In this document: positions 24,664 to 34,536 of the stretch, in pieces
Layout of the letters: every line of letters begins with the position of its first letter
How positions within the stretch are numbered: the first letter of the stretch is position 1
Source of the DNA: CAYWEM01 sp964457225
GTDB taxonomy: Bacteria; Acidobacteriota; Aminicenantia; UBA2199
NCBI GenBank assembly: GCA_964457225.1
Contig: CAYWEM010000008.1
Location: 1-64,000, forward strand
DNA length: 64,000 nt
Reading direction: 5' to 3'
Notes under the pieces: model-generated
Told to the model about the DNA's origin: nothing
Seen by the model: only the letters and a program-made list of their open reading frames with translations
Database searches by the model: none
Position numbers and translations under genes: made by a program

Positions 24664-25907
24664 GTGAACTGAGCCGGGGACTGAAGCTCTTTTTTCAGGT
24701 CCTGGCCGGATTGGCCCTGGGCAGTTTTCTCCTGCCGGTGTTGTTCGCCAACCTGCCTTTTCCTCTTTCCTCGGCAGTTCTCTACCAGCTGGCCTGGGTT
24801 ACGGCCCTGCTGCTGTTCCGACCCGGGGTCTTTCTGCATTTCAGAATACTACCCGTCTACCTGTTCGCCCTGGTTTACCTGGCATTCATTTACCTGGGCC
24901 TGTTTCAAGCTGATTTTTCCTGGCTGGACCGGGAACTGCGCCTGTTGCTGCTGTCCAGTTTGATTCTGCAGTACTTTGTCAGCAGTGGAGATTTCCGGGG
25001 CCTGGCTCGGGTGTTGAAGTTTTCCTTGATTTGCGCCACGATCACGCTTTTCACCAGCCTGCTCGGACTGGCCAAGTACCCACTGGCCGCCCGTCAGCTG
25101 GGCGGAGAACTGGCGAAATACGGTTACCACGACACCATTGCTTATTACCAGTCCCGGGGTATAGCCGGATACGATTTTTTTTACGGCCTGGTCTTCATCC
25201 TGCCCCTGCTGGCCCTGCTGGTCAAAGGAAAAGACCTGAGCGGTAAAACCAGGATTGCCCTGGCGGCTTTCAGCGGCTTGGCCCTGCTGGGCATTTTCAG
25301 GAGCCAGTTAACCACCGCCTTGCTCTTCGCCCTGGCCGGCCTGGCCGCGGCCCTGCTGACCAGGAAAGGCGGACGTTTGGTCATGGTGCTGTTGTTGCTC
25401 GGCCTGCTGCTGCCGGTGCTGGTCCCGGATGACACCAGCGCCGACTTGCTGGCCCGGGGCGCCGGCCTGCTGGATGAAAGCCTGCTGAGAGACAGGTTGC
25501 TGGCCCTGAGCGAAACCCTGCGTTACGGGGTGGGTGAGGGGGGTACCAACATAGACGGCCGGGCGGCCAGGATTCCGCACCTGTTGGGAAATTTCCGGAG
25601 TAATCCGCTCTTCGGCAGTGGCGAAACCCTGGGTCACAATTTCTGGTTCGACCGGCTTTCCCTGTTCGGCCTGGCCGGATTACTGCCCTGGCTCCTGGTG
25701 CTGGCAACTCAGTTCAAATACAACCTGCGGCTTTTTGCGCGGGGAGACCGACCTTATTACTGGCTGGTCATCCTGCTCTTTCTGGGCATGGGCCTGTTGA
25801 AGAACATGGGTCAGCCCCTGGTGACGCTTTCGTTTTTTTTCCTGGCACCGGCCATGCTGCTGGTCAGAGCCCGGATACTTTTCCGGGTTGCCCACGAATC
25901 AACTTAA
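24660..25907 (+). CDS. Wzy/WaaL-like membrane protein
   Basis: 415 residues with about 11 hydrophobic segments and one large loop (about 270-325: GVGEGGTNIDGRAARIPH) before the last helices, the topology of O-antigen polymerases and ligases. GSGETLGHNFWFDRLSLFG is the usual end of that loop. Sequence is too variable to tell polymerase from ligase; a second candidate lies at 33124. ATG overlaps the upstream stop. Confidence 0.72.
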   Translation: MSELSRGLKLFFQVLAGLALGSFLLPVLFANLPFPLSSAVLYQLAWVTALLLFRPGVFLHFRILPVYLFALVYLAFIYLGLFQADFSWLDRELRLLLLSSLILQYFVSSGDFRGLARVLKFSLICATITLFTSLLGLAKYPLAARQLGGELAKYGYHDTIAYYQSRGIAGYDFFYGLVFILPLLALLVKGKDLSGKTRIALAAFSGLALLGIFRSQLTTALLFALAGLAAALLTRKGGRLVMVLLLLGLLLPVLVPDDTSADLLARGAGLLDESLLRDRLLALSETLRYGVGEGGTNIDGRAARIPHLLGNFRSNPLFGSGETLGHNFWFDRLSLFGLAGLLPWLLVLATQFKYNLRLFARGDRPYYWLVILLFLGMGLLKNMGQPLVTLSFFFLAPAMLLVRARILFRVAHEST

Positions 25908-25919
25908 AAGGAGACTTTC

Positions 25920-26891
25920 ATGAGAATACTGGTTACCGGAGCAAAAGGAGTTGTGGGCCAGAAATTGTCAGTAGAATTACGCAAACGCGGGCATTCCGTT
26001 TTTGAGGTCGACATTCAGCACCATCCCGGTGAAATCGGTTATATCCAGAGAATGAGCAACGAAAACTGGAATTATTCGCGCTGTGATATAGGCGAATACC
26101 GGCAAATAGAGCGGGTGTTGCGGCAGGCCGGTCCCTTTGACCTGGTTTACAACTGTGCGGCTGAATTCGGACGCTGGAACGGTGAGGATTACTTCGAACA
26201 GATGTGGAAATCGAACCTGATCGGCCTAAAAAACATCATCAGGCTGCAGGAGGAATTGAAATTCAGACTGGTTCATTTTTCCAGTTCCGAGGTTTACGGT
26301 GATTTTAGTGAAACCATGAGCGAGGAGGTGATGGACAAGTTCGAAATCAAGCAGTTGAATGACTACGCAATCTCAAAGTGGGCCAATGAAATGCAGATCC
26401 GCAACTCGGCCCAGCTTTTCGCCACCGAAACAGTTGTGGTCAGGCTTTTCAATACTTACGGGCCCGGGGAATACTACCATCCTTACCGTTCGGTTAACTG
26501 CAAGTTCTGTTACCATGCCCTGCACGGCCTGCCGATCACGGTTTATCAGGGACATTACCGCTCCAGCACTTATATAGATGACTGCGTTCGCACCGTGGCC
26601 AACATCAGTGATAACTTCATTCCCGGCCGGGTTTACAACATCGGTTCCGATCAGTTTCACGATATCGAGACCCTGGCCGACCTGATCTGGGAATACACCG
26701 GGGCGTCCAGGGAGCTGATCTCATACCGGGAATCGGAGTTGTTGACCACCAGGGTGAAAAAAGTCGACATCAGCCTGTCGATCAGAGAATTGCAGCACAA
26801 CCAGACCGTGCCTCTGGACGAGGGCGTGCGCCGGACACTCGACTGGATGCGGGCGTATTATCAAAAAACCAATCTGGAAAAGCAGTTCTGA
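25920..26891 (+). CDS. NAD-dependent sugar epimerase/dehydratase
   Basis: 323-residue extended SDR. TGAKGVVGQKL (NAD site), VHFSSSEVYGDF and NDYAISKWANE with YxxxK are intact; RLFNTYGPGEYYHPYRSVN lies at the substrate site. RBS AAGGAG is well placed. The exact reaction is not recognisable; the mid-region (FGRWNGEDYFEQMWKSN) differs from GalE and RmlB. Confidence 0.82.
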   Translation: MRILVTGAKGVVGQKLSVELRKRGHSVFEVDIQHHPGEIGYIQRMSNENWNYSRCDIGEYRQIERVLRQAGPFDLVYNCAAEFGRWNGEDYFEQMWKSNLIGLKNIIRLQEELKFRLVHFSSSEVYGDFSETMSEEVMDKFEIKQLNDYAISKWANEMQIRNSAQLFATETVVVRLFNTYGPGEYYHPYRSVNCKFCYHALHGLPITVYQGHYRSSTYIDDCVRTVANISDNFIPGRVYNIGSDQFHDIETLADLIWEYTGASRELISYRESELLTTRVKKVDISLSIRELQHNQTVPLDEGVRRTLDWMRAYYQKTNLEKQF

Positions 26892-26935
26892 AATCATTTG
26901 CCTTAAATAAAGTAGGGTTGAAAAAACCCGACCTG

Positions 26936-28168
26936 ATGGAGAAAACAAACAAAATCGTTTTCATAACCGGGAATTTCCCGTACGGTGGAGCTTCGGCCAA
27001 CCTGCTGCGAAACCTGGCTATCGGCCTCAAGGAATGCGGCAATTCGATCAAGGTGCTCATTCCCGCTGGTTTTCTGTACGGTCAAACAAAGAACTCATGC
27101 CGGAAAGGGAAAATTGAGGGAGTGTGCTATCGCTATCTCTGCTTCAGAAATCACCCTGTCAACCCTTTACTGAAAATAGTTTCATCTGTATGCGGCATCT
27201 CAGTATTGTTTTTTTGCTTATTAAAAAAAAGCCTGAAGCGGGAAATGGATTTCGTCATTTCTTATAATACAACTCTGTTCAAGTCAATACTGCTTCTCCT
27301 GATCAAAAAAATGACTAAAACAAGGCTGGTGTACATTCTGGCTGATTTTTACCGGCCTCCTGAGAAAAAATGGTCACTTGGGTATATCAAATTGCAGGCT
27401 TTTAATTTCAGCTTGAACTACCTGGTTAAGTATGCTGATGGGTTCATTGTACTCTCAACTTATCTCAGAGACCTGATTACACGAAAAACGGAGGGGAAAA
27501 AGAGAATAGCGCTGATGCCCAATGTAATTGATCCCGGAAAATTCACTATCGCTGAGGAGAAGCTCTTCAAGACTGATAAACTGACCATAGGCTATACCGG
27601 AACAGAAGTTGTCAAAGATGGTGTTCTTGACCTGATAAAGAGTTTCGTTTTGGTCAATAAAACATATCCGGACACTCACCTGCTGATCATTGGAGACAAT
27701 CCAAGCGGAAAGTCTTTTTTACCCGCCTTGAAAAAGCTTGCTGCCGAGCTTGGCATGGAAAGCAGCATTACTTTCAAGGGCCTGGTCAACCATGAAGAAA
27801 TCCCGGGTTTACTTCAAAGTTGCCAGATCCTGGCCTTGGTCCGGCCCCATGGTTTGTTTGCTGAGGCTGGGTTTCCGACCAAACTGGGGGAGTATTTTTC
27901 TTGCCGAAAGCCGGTATTGCTAACCAGGGTGGGAGATGCTCGGGAATATTTCAAGGATAACAAAGCGGCGCTCCTGGTGGATCCAGAAAACCATGATGAT
28001 ATAGCCGCCGGCTTGATGAAAATTATATCTGACAAGAAATTCTCCGAAAACCTGGCCTTGAATGGATACGAATGGATGCTTAAGCATCTGGATCGCGCCC
28101 AGGTGGCCGTAAGAATCGATGCGTTTTTGAAAGAATTGCTGGTTCATGAAGCCATTGCCGAACAATGA
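26936..28168 (+). CDS. Family 4 glycosyltransferase, AT-rich gene
   Basis: About 410 residues. GNFPYGGASANLLRNLA at the N-terminus is the acceptor-side loop of GT4 enzymes; the C-terminal half has IGYTGTEVVKDGVLDLIKSF, and FPTKLGEYFSCRKPVLLT carries the conserved Glu. Base composition is far lower in G+C than the flanking genes: for example 27181-27240 has 21 G/C in 60. Start ATG 26936 is poorly supported by a box. Confidence 0.85.
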   Translation: MEKTNKIVFITGNFPYGGASANLLRNLAIGLKECGNSIKVLIPAGFLYGQTKNSCRKGKIEGVCYRYLCFRNHPVNPLLKIVSSVCGISVLFFCLLKKSLKREMDFVISYNTTLFKSILLLLIKKMTKTRLVYILADFYRPPEKKWSLGYIKLQAFNFSLNYLVKYADGFIVLSTYLRDLITRKTEGKKRIALMPNVIDPGKFTIAEEKLFKTDKLTIGYTGTEVVKDGVLDLIKSFVLVNKTYPDTHLLIIGDNPSGKSFLPALKKLAAELGMESSITFKGLVNHEEIPGLLQSCQILALVRPHGLFAEAGFPTKLGEYFSCRKPVLLTRVGDAREYFKDNKAALLVDPENHDDIAAGLMKIISDKKFSENLALNGYEWMLKHLDRAQVAVRIDAFLKELLVHEAIAEQ

Positions 28169-28227
28169 TCAAGTATGTCGGGTTGTCACGTATGAGCTCG
28201 TTCCGACAACTTGGGAAATCTCTTGTA

Positions 28228-28241
28228 TTGAATTAATTCAA
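28228..28241. repeat. 14-base perfect palindrome
   Basis: TTGAATTAATTCAA lies in the 93-base gap between two glycosyltransferase genes, 20 bases upstream of the next GTG start. It might be an operator or chance in AT-rich DNA. Confidence 0.35.
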
Positions 28242-28261
28242 GCCGGGCAAGGGAGAAACTT

Positions 28262-29263
28262 GTGAGAATTCTCATCGTCGCCAATTACAAACCCGATCAA
28301 AGCGGCATATCTGCAGTGGTTGCGAGTCATTATTACAATCTCGATCGGGAAAAAATCCAGGTTTCACTGTTCAACACCAAAAGAAACAGGTTAAAACGAT
28401 TGTTTCTGATTTTTTCTCTGATCAGCCAGGCGCGAAAGCATGATTTACTTCACATCCACGGTTGTTCCGGACTGGGATTTTTCCCAGTAATAGTTGGTGT
28501 GCTTGCCGGGAAAATCTTCCTGAACAAAAAAACGCTGATTTCCTTTCATGGAGGCGGAGCTAGAGAGTTTCTGCAAAAAAACAGCTGGTGGATTAAGTGG
28601 TTTTTACAGAAAGCAGACCATGTTACCGTGATGTCAGAGCATTTCAGGAGGGTTTTCCTCGATTTCGGCATTGAGACAAGCTTGCTGAGAAATATCATTG
28701 ACATTGAAATGGGCCTTGAAAGAACACTCAATCTGAGCAGGCCTGAAATCATTTCCGTTCGCAGCCTGACCAGCAATTACAATGTCGGCGATATAATAGA
28801 AGCCTTCAAAACAATTAAGAGCCACTACCCGGAAGCTTCATTGAAAATTGCGGGTACCGGGGATGAAATGTTCAAGCTGGTTGAATTGAGCGCGGAATTG
28901 GAGGGGATCGAGTTCCTGGGCATGATTCCGAATGAAAAAGTAAGATTGCTGCTCAAAAGCAGCAATGTTTTCATCAGTGTTCCCAGCGTTGACAATCAAC
29001 CGGTTTCAATTCTCGAGGCTTTTTCCTGTGGAGTGCCGGTGATTGCCGCCAAAGTTGGTGGTATTGCTGATCTGATTGAGGACAACAGGAATGGATTTTT
29101 GGTAGAATCTCATAATCCGAGGCAAATCGCTGAGAAAGTCGATTTGATAATGAAAAATCAGGAATTGGTTGAAAAAGTGGTGGCCGCCGGCCGAAAAAAA
29201 GTGGAAAAACACCTCTGGAATAGTATTAAACCTGATCTGTTCAAATTATATGGTCTGAATTGA
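28262..29263 (+). CDS. Family 4 glycosyltransferase
   Basis: 333 residues. GTG start preceded by GGGAG. N-terminus VANYKPDQSGISAVVASHYY; FHGGGAREFLQ; C-terminal VPSVDNQPVSILEAFSCGVPV with the E-x7-E glutamate and VGGIADLIEDNRNGFLV. Typical GT4 fold. Like its neighbours it is AT-rich. Donor unknown. Confidence 0.88.
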   Translation: MRILIVANYKPDQSGISAVVASHYYNLDREKIQVSLFNTKRNRLKRLFLIFSLISQARKHDLLHIHGCSGLGFFPVIVGVLAGKIFLNKKTLISFHGGGAREFLQKNSWWIKWFLQKADHVTVMSEHFRRVFLDFGIETSLLRNIIDIEMGLERTLNLSRPEIISVRSLTSNYNVGDIIEAFKTIKSHYPEASLKIAGTGDEMFKLVELSAELEGIEFLGMIPNEKVRLLLKSSNVFISVPSVDNQPVSILEAFSCGVPVIAAKVGGIADLIEDNRNGFLVESHNPRQIAEKVDLIMKNQELVEKVVAAGRKKVEKHLWNSIKPDLFKLYGLN

Positions 29264-29355
29264 TACGCTTTAGCAGTTTGATTCATGGAAATCAGCGTTA
29301 ATGATCTCACATTTATGGCGATTTACTGTCGGAAGTAACTGGAGGTTTTTTTAGC

Positions 29356-30783
29356 ATGAGTTTGAAAAACTTACTGGCTGAAAAAGTAATCTTGCCGGCA
29401 AGTGACATCTTAACCGGTCAGTCGATCGCATGCAAACTGGCCTGGCTCCGGAAAAGCCAGTTCTGGTCCAGGGATGAAATCCATGCTTTTCAGACAAAAA
29501 GACTGCGTAAACTGCTTCGGCAGGCCTCCGACCGGGTGCCCTATTACCGGGATCTTTTCACCGGACTGGGTTTTGAGCCTGATGACTTGAAAAGCTCTGC
29601 TGACTTGAGCAGTCTGCCTCTTTTGCAGAAAAAAACCATTAAGCTTCAGGGCGTAGAGCGTTTCAATGCTGCGGGTTTTCCGCCCTCGAAAACAGTAAAG
29701 CGGAGCTCAAGTGGTTCGACCGGTGAACCCCTGTTCTATTTGACTGGAAAGGATGCCTATTCTCTCAATTTGGCAGTCCATTTGCGTGGCTGGTACTGGA
29801 TGGGGTATCGACTCGGGGACCGATATGTTAAGCTCAGCCAGAACCAGAGAAAGAACTCGGTAAAGAGGATGCAGGATATATTCAGCAACAATCTTTACCT
29901 GTCCATCAACCCTTTGCTTGACAGCAATTTCGACCGGATACTCGACCAAATCGAACGATTCAGACCCAAGATAATCAGGTGTTATCCAGATCCAATGCTT
30001 TACCTCGCCCGTTACAGGCGTAATAAGACAAAATACCGATTTGTTCCCGATGCCATTAATACCACCGGAAATACCCTTTTCCCGGAAGCCAGGAGAGAAA
30101 TCGAGGAAGCCTTCGGCTGTCCGGTATTCGATGCCTATGGAACTGAAGGTGCGGCGACGATATTTGAATGCCCTAAACACGGTTGTTACCATGCAGCGGA
30201 TGAATACGGCATCAGTGAAGTGTTGGATGAACTGGGTAACCCGATTGAAAGAGGTATTGGTCGATTGATTGCAACTGATCTTTGGAATTTCGTGCATCCT
30301 TTCATCCGCTACGACACTCAGGATTTGGTTGAAATAGATGACAATCCCTGCGGCTGTGGTCGAAAACTGAAAAGGATTGTCAGAATCCTGGGACGAGACA
30401 ACGAAGTGTTGGAAATGAAGAACGGTCGCAAATTTATCGTGCATAATTTTACCGGTTTTTTTCATAACGATGAGCCTGAACTGAAAAGGGCGATAGATCG
30501 CTTCCAAGTTGTCAATAAAGGAAATCAGGTTGTTTTTAACCTTCAGGTCAATAACAGATTTGATCAGGACGTGCTGCTTTTTGTAAAAAAGTACTGGGAA
30601 AAGGAGATGCAGATCGAAGTCGCAGTTGAGGTTTTAGAGCAGATACCTCTGACTGCCTCCGGGAAACGGAGATTCATTCTGAATGAAACAAAGCATGGTC
30701 AAGTTCGAAATACCAGCTGTTCAGAAATCGTAAATAATAAAGAAACCCCGGCCGGGGCCCGGGAAAAAGCGAATGGCGGATAG
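29356..30783 (+). CDS. CapK-like adenylate-forming enzyme (PaaK family)
   Basis: 475 residues related to phenylacetate-CoA ligase. Carboxylates are activated with ATP; CapK-type members occur in capsule loci with unproven substrates. The AMP loop is KRSSSGSTGEPLFYL; DAYGTEGAATIFEC, HPFIRYDTQDLVEI and the cysteine-bearing CGCGRKLKRIVRILGRDNEV follow in the family order. The last 30 residues are Asn/Glu/Lys rich. It closes the AT-rich stretch. Could supply an acyl or amide substituent for the polymer. Confidence 0.85.
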   Translation: MSLKNLLAEKVILPASDILTGQSIACKLAWLRKSQFWSRDEIHAFQTKRLRKLLRQASDRVPYYRDLFTGLGFEPDDLKSSADLSSLPLLQKKTIKLQGVERFNAAGFPPSKTVKRSSSGSTGEPLFYLTGKDAYSLNLAVHLRGWYWMGYRLGDRYVKLSQNQRKNSVKRMQDIFSNNLYLSINPLLDSNFDRILDQIERFRPKIIRCYPDPMLYLARYRRNKTKYRFVPDAINTTGNTLFPEARREIEEAFGCPVFDAYGTEGAATIFECPKHGCYHAADEYGISEVLDELGNPIERGIGRLIATDLWNFVHPFIRYDTQDLVEIDDNPCGCGRKLKRIVRILGRDNEVLEMKNGRKFIVHNFTGFFHNDEPELKRAIDRFQVVNKGNQVVFNLQVNNRFDQDVLLFVKKYWEKEMQIEVAVEVLEQIPLTASGKRRFILNETKHGQVRNTSCSEIVNNKETPAGAREKANGG

Positions 30784-30815
30784 ATGAAAAGCTGGCTGTT
30801 TTTCGGGTTTGCTTC

Positions 30816-30843
30816 TTGCAATTTTTGGCTGATGTGTTTTAAT
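30816..30843 (+). promoter_or_regulatory. Possible promoter before a sulfotransferase gene
   Basis: TTGCAA (30816-30821), 16 bases, TTTAAT (30838-30843), 29 bases upstream of the ATG at 30873. Weak. Confidence 0.35.
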
Positions 30844-30872
30844 AGAGTGAAATACCGAGAGGGTGATAAGAG

Positions 30873-31790
30873 ATGAACCTGGTCTTGCCCGATTTTTTCA
30901 TACTTGGTGAAGCGAAATGCGGCACTACGACTCTGCACAGCTATTTGAGCCGGCATCCGGACATATTCCTGCCGGCGGAGAAGGAGACCCATTTTTTCGA
31001 CAGGACTTCTCATTTCCAGCAGGGGATCGAGTGGTACAGTGAATATTTTTTCAGTGGAGCGGGCGCTTTCAAGGCCGTGGGAGACGCCACCCCGGCTTAT
31101 TTCCATTTGACTGATATTTGCCTGCCGAGAATTCACGATGTCTACCGGGACAAGGACGTTAAGTTCATTCTCGTTTTCCGAAACCCGGTGGACCGGGCCT
31201 GGTCGCATTACCTGCATAAAAAGAGGAATCTCGATGAAGAGCTTTCTTTTCCCGAGGCCCTGGCGGCGGAATCCGAAAGGCTGTCGGCCGATCCGCTCGA
31301 TTGGCGGGGGTATTTCAGGGACGGGTTGTATGCCGGGAATTTGAAATGCTGGCTGAACTGTTTTGCAGAAAACCGTTTTCTTTACATATTGTCGGACGAC
31401 CTGGAGCATGACATCAGCCAGGTCTTGAGCAGGGTTTACCGGTTTCTGGATCTCGACGAGCCGGCCGGGGGCGAACAATCCCGGCCGGCTGTCAGGGAAA
31501 ACCAGGCGGCCATGCCGAGATCGCTTTCTCTTCACCGGCTGATAAAAAAGGAAAACCTGCCTGGCCGCATCCTGGCCCCGGTCCTGAAAAAACTGATCAG
31601 GGATAAAAAACAGCGCGGTAAACTGAAAAACTTCGCCAGGAATTTCAACCTGAGAAAACTCAGGCACAAACCGGTTCTCGATGCCCATATCGCCCGGGAA
31701 TTGCTGGCGGCTTACAAAAACGACATACTCGAGCTGGAAACTCTCATCGGCCGGGACTTGAGTGCCTGGATAAAAAAGTATGAGCCCTGA
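30873..31790 (+). CDS. Sulfotransferase
   Basis: 305 residues. LPDFFILGEAKCGTTTLHSY is the phosphosulfate loop, KETHFFD follows, and FILVFRNPVDRAWSHYLHK carries the 3'-phosphate-binding Arg and Ser. These match heparan-type Sulfotransfer_1/3 proteins. G+C is back to that of the main locus. It probably sulfates a glycan. Confidence 0.9.
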   Translation: MNLVLPDFFILGEAKCGTTTLHSYLSRHPDIFLPAEKETHFFDRTSHFQQGIEWYSEYFFSGAGAFKAVGDATPAYFHLTDICLPRIHDVYRDKDVKFILVFRNPVDRAWSHYLHKKRNLDEELSFPEALAAESERLSADPLDWRGYFRDGLYAGNLKCWLNCFAENRFLYILSDDLEHDISQVLSRVYRFLDLDEPAGGEQSRPAVRENQAAMPRSLSLHRLIKKENLPGRILAPVLKKLIRDKKQRGKLKNFARNFNLRKLRHKPVLDAHIARELLAAYKNDILELETLIGRDLSAWIKKYEP

Positions 31791-31835
31791 TCCGATCCTG
31801 ATCCCGGCCGGCTTTCGGCCCAGCCCGGAGACACA

Positions 31836-33020
31836 ATGAATAAAAAAGCTGAGCTGGCAGTGGTGTTCACCACCAGTCATGCCGATACTCTGGGCAATGC
31901 CTGCCGCCTGGCCATGATGAAGCATTTGAGCGCTGCTTTCAACACCGTGATATACACCAACCAGGCTGATTTTATCCGCCGCCTGTTTCCCGCCGCCCGG
32001 GTTTTCGCTCTGCCGGTAAAAAAGATCCACGCCATTCCCCTGCTCGGCGATCTTGCTTTCTGGAAATCGGCGGCCGCTGAGCTGAATAAGACTGAAGCCG
32101 ATGGAATTTTCATGTTTCACGATACAGCCCCGGCCGCGATCCGGCTTGAAAAACCGGTTTTTCAGTACGTGCACCAGTTTGGGCCTCGCTACTACCGCAC
32201 CAGGTCCGCGCTGAAAAGAAAACTGAAAACTTCAATTGACCGGGCCAGGGAAATGTTCATCGTAAAAGGTCTCAAGAAGTCCGCGCGGAACTTCGCGGTT
32301 TCCAGGCCCATCGTCGAGGTCTTGAAAGCCGGGGGCGTAAGTGCTGTAACGCTTGTCCCTCACGGCCTTGATCTGGAAAAGTATCAAAGGCCGGAAATTC
32401 TTGACGCCCACCGGCCCTTGCGGAAGCTGAAAGAAAAAGGCTGTTTCCTGGTCGCCTATACCGGCTGGGTGAATGAAAGCCGCGGCTTTCAACTCATGCT
32501 GGACACCATAAAAAATGCGGCCGGCGCGGACGAAAAAATAGTGCTGGTTATAGCCGGAGCTACGGGGCCCTTTTCCGCGGGGATCGCTGATTTTGCAAGA
32601 CAACACCAACTGCAGGACAACCTGTTCGATTTTGGAGTGGTCGATGCCTCGTTGATTCCGGGTATACTTCACCTGTCCGATGTCTGCCTGAGCTTTCTCG
32701 ATGCCGGGGTGCCCGCGTACCGGGTGTCTCCGCCGCAGAAAGTGCTTGAATACCTGGCCGCCGGCAAGCCGGTGATCTGCAACCGGATTGAGACTCATGA
32801 GCGGCTGGTTGAGCACGGAGTCAACGGCTTTGTCATAGAACCCGATCCAGGTTCGGCGGCCGAATGCATTCTGAAACTGAAGGCCGATGTGAACATGCAG
32901 GCCCTGATGTCCGTCAATGCCCGGCAAAGGGCGGCTGAATACGATATCGCCGAAACCTACGGACTGATGGTTCAGGCCATGCGACAGGGCTTGAACAAGG
33001 AGGCCGGGCTCAAGAAATGA
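31836..33020 (+). CDS. Family 4 glycosyltransferase
   Basis: 394 residues, GT-B fold. FTTSHADTLGNACRLAMM at the N-terminus; LVPHGLDLEKYQRPEI links the halves; SPPQKVLEYLAAGKPVICNR and VEHGVNGFVIEPD mark the donor site. GGAG precedes the ATG. Donor and acceptor unknown. Confidence 0.88.
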   Translation: MNKKAELAVVFTTSHADTLGNACRLAMMKHLSAAFNTVIYTNQADFIRRLFPAARVFALPVKKIHAIPLLGDLAFWKSAAAELNKTEADGIFMFHDTAPAAIRLEKPVFQYVHQFGPRYYRTRSALKRKLKTSIDRAREMFIVKGLKKSARNFAVSRPIVEVLKAGGVSAVTLVPHGLDLEKYQRPEILDAHRPLRKLKEKGCFLVAYTGWVNESRGFQLMLDTIKNAAGADEKIVLVIAGATGPFSAGIADFARQHQLQDNLFDFGVVDASLIPGILHLSDVCLSFLDAGVPAYRVSPPQKVLEYLAAGKPVICNRIETHERLVEHGVNGFVIEPDPGSAAECILKLKADVNMQALMSVNARQRAAEYDIAETYGLMVQAMRQGLNKEAGLKK

Positions 33021-33105
33021 ACCCCGGAGCCGGATTGCCTGGTACCGTGCTGAATGCTGAGACTTTGCTCCAGCCCGTGACCTGGCATAGTTCACAGCAT
33101 GAGCA

Positions 33106-33111
33106 TATAAT
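33106..33111 (+). promoter_or_regulatory. TATAAT element before the second Wzy-like gene
   Basis: A TATAAT 12 bases from the ATG at 33124, with only a weak -35 (TGGCAT, 17 bases upstream). If used, the leader would be very short. Confidence 0.3.
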
Positions 33112-33123
33112 GCCGGGGGATTC

Positions 33124-34536
33124 ATGAGAGAGACGCTGGAAGTCATTTTCTTTTCATTCGTATTCGCCGGCCTGGTTTACATGGTTTTTCAGGCCGGCCG
33201 AAATGAAACCGGGCTGTTCGTGGTGCTGGTTTTCTGGGCCGGGCTGTTTGAGTACCTGGGCAAAGTAGTCGTTGGACTCTGGTTTTACAACGCCTACAAG
33301 CTGGGAGTCGTTTCTTTTGCCCTGTATCTTGCTTTCAGCGGGATCCGCGGTTTGAAAAGCAGTTGGGAAAAACAGGTCGCCTGTACCTTTGCGGCTTTTT
33401 CAGTTTTCTTCTGGCTGTCATTCTGGGTCAACGGCGGCGGTCTGCTGGTCGTTGCTTACCGCTATGTATATGTTTACGCCTTTCCTTTCCTGGTTTTCTT
33501 CATCCTGAAAACAGCTGTTTCCAGCCGCAGTTCTTTGGAATACATGAAGGATCTCCTGCTGAAAATCCTCTATGTGCAAGTCTTGTTAAGCCTGGTTAAA
33601 ATGCTGGTCTTCGTGCTCGCTCAAGGTAAGAGTCCTGAAGCCCATGTCGGTTCGATCGCTCATGGCGGAGCCAGCACCGCTGTTTTTATTCCCCTGCTGG
33701 CGCTGGTTTTTTTCTGGCTGGTCAGGCAGGGACGCTTCAGCCGGGTGGACTGGCTGATTGCCTGTTCTTTCCTGTTCATCGGCCTGGCCAGCCAGAAAAG
33801 AGCTCCGATCATTTTGTTCCCCCTGCTTTTACTGTTACTCTACGTTTTTTTCAAAGGCAAAAACCCGTTTATACAACTTTTGAAATTCCTGCCCCTGCTG
33901 TTGATCCTGTTTTACCTGGGCGTGAGAATGGTCCCCACCCTGACGCCCGAGAAAAAAATCTGGGGCAGTTTCAGCCTGCCTTTCGTGGTGGATTACGTGA
34001 TGAAATACAATTTCGGCACCACGAAAATCAGGGAAGTTTTCAGCAGTGAAATTCCAAGCCGCGGTCGCGGGGCTGGGGTATTGCTGTTGTTTCAGCCGTC
34101 CAGGCTCAATCTTCACGGCGCCCGGGACCTGGTCTTCGGCCAGGGCATCTACCGGGTGGCCAGGGCCACCGGCCGTGACAGATTCACCGGGCGAAATGCC
34201 GGGTTCGGCATCAGGCACTGGGGCCTGCTGGGAGAGGCCAATGCCGTCTTGTATGCCCTGGGCTACCCTGGACTGGTGCTGATGGTCCTTTTTGCCTGGT
34301 CGGTCCTGGCCGGGGCGAAGAACCGCAAATTGCTGATACTCCTGTTCGGCCTGTTTTTGTGGGAATTCCTGTTGTACAAGAATCAACTGCTGTTCAACGG
34401 CGCCTCGGCGCTGTTGGTGATATTTACCTGTTACTATGCCGGTTTTGTCGTGTTTAAAAAAGGAAGTCCCGGCCGGTCCGGAGAAGGTGAACAAAACGGG
34501 AACGATTCGCCTGGAATCGAATGCGGATTATGTTGA
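33124..34536 (+). CDS. Second Wzy-like membrane protein
   Basis: 470 residues with about 10-12 hydrophobic segments and a large extracytoplasmic loop (about 275-365) containing FSSEIPSRGRGAGVLLLF and RDRFTGRNAGFGIRHWGLLGEAN, the position of the catalytic loop in O-antigen polymerases. No family signature is decisive. RBS GGGGGA is good. It overlaps the next gene by 16 bases. Confidence 0.65.
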   Translation: MRETLEVIFFSFVFAGLVYMVFQAGRNETGLFVVLVFWAGLFEYLGKVVVGLWFYNAYKLGVVSFALYLAFSGIRGLKSSWEKQVACTFAAFSVFFWLSFWVNGGGLLVVAYRYVYVYAFPFLVFFILKTAVSSRSSLEYMKDLLLKILYVQVLLSLVKMLVFVLAQGKSPEAHVGSIAHGGASTAVFIPLLALVFFWLVRQGRFSRVDWLIACSFLFIGLASQKRAPIILFPLLLLLLYVFFKGKNPFIQLLKFLPLLLILFYLGVRMVPTLTPEKKIWGSFSLPFVVDYVMKYNFGTTKIREVFSSEIPSRGRGAGVLLLFQPSRLNLHGARDLVFGQGIYRVARATGRDRFTGRNAGFGIRHWGLLGEANAVLYALGYPGLVLMVLFAWSVLAGAKNRKLLILLFGLFLWEFLLYKNQLLFNGASALLVIFTCYYAGFVVFKKGSPGRSGEGEQNGNDSPGIECGLC

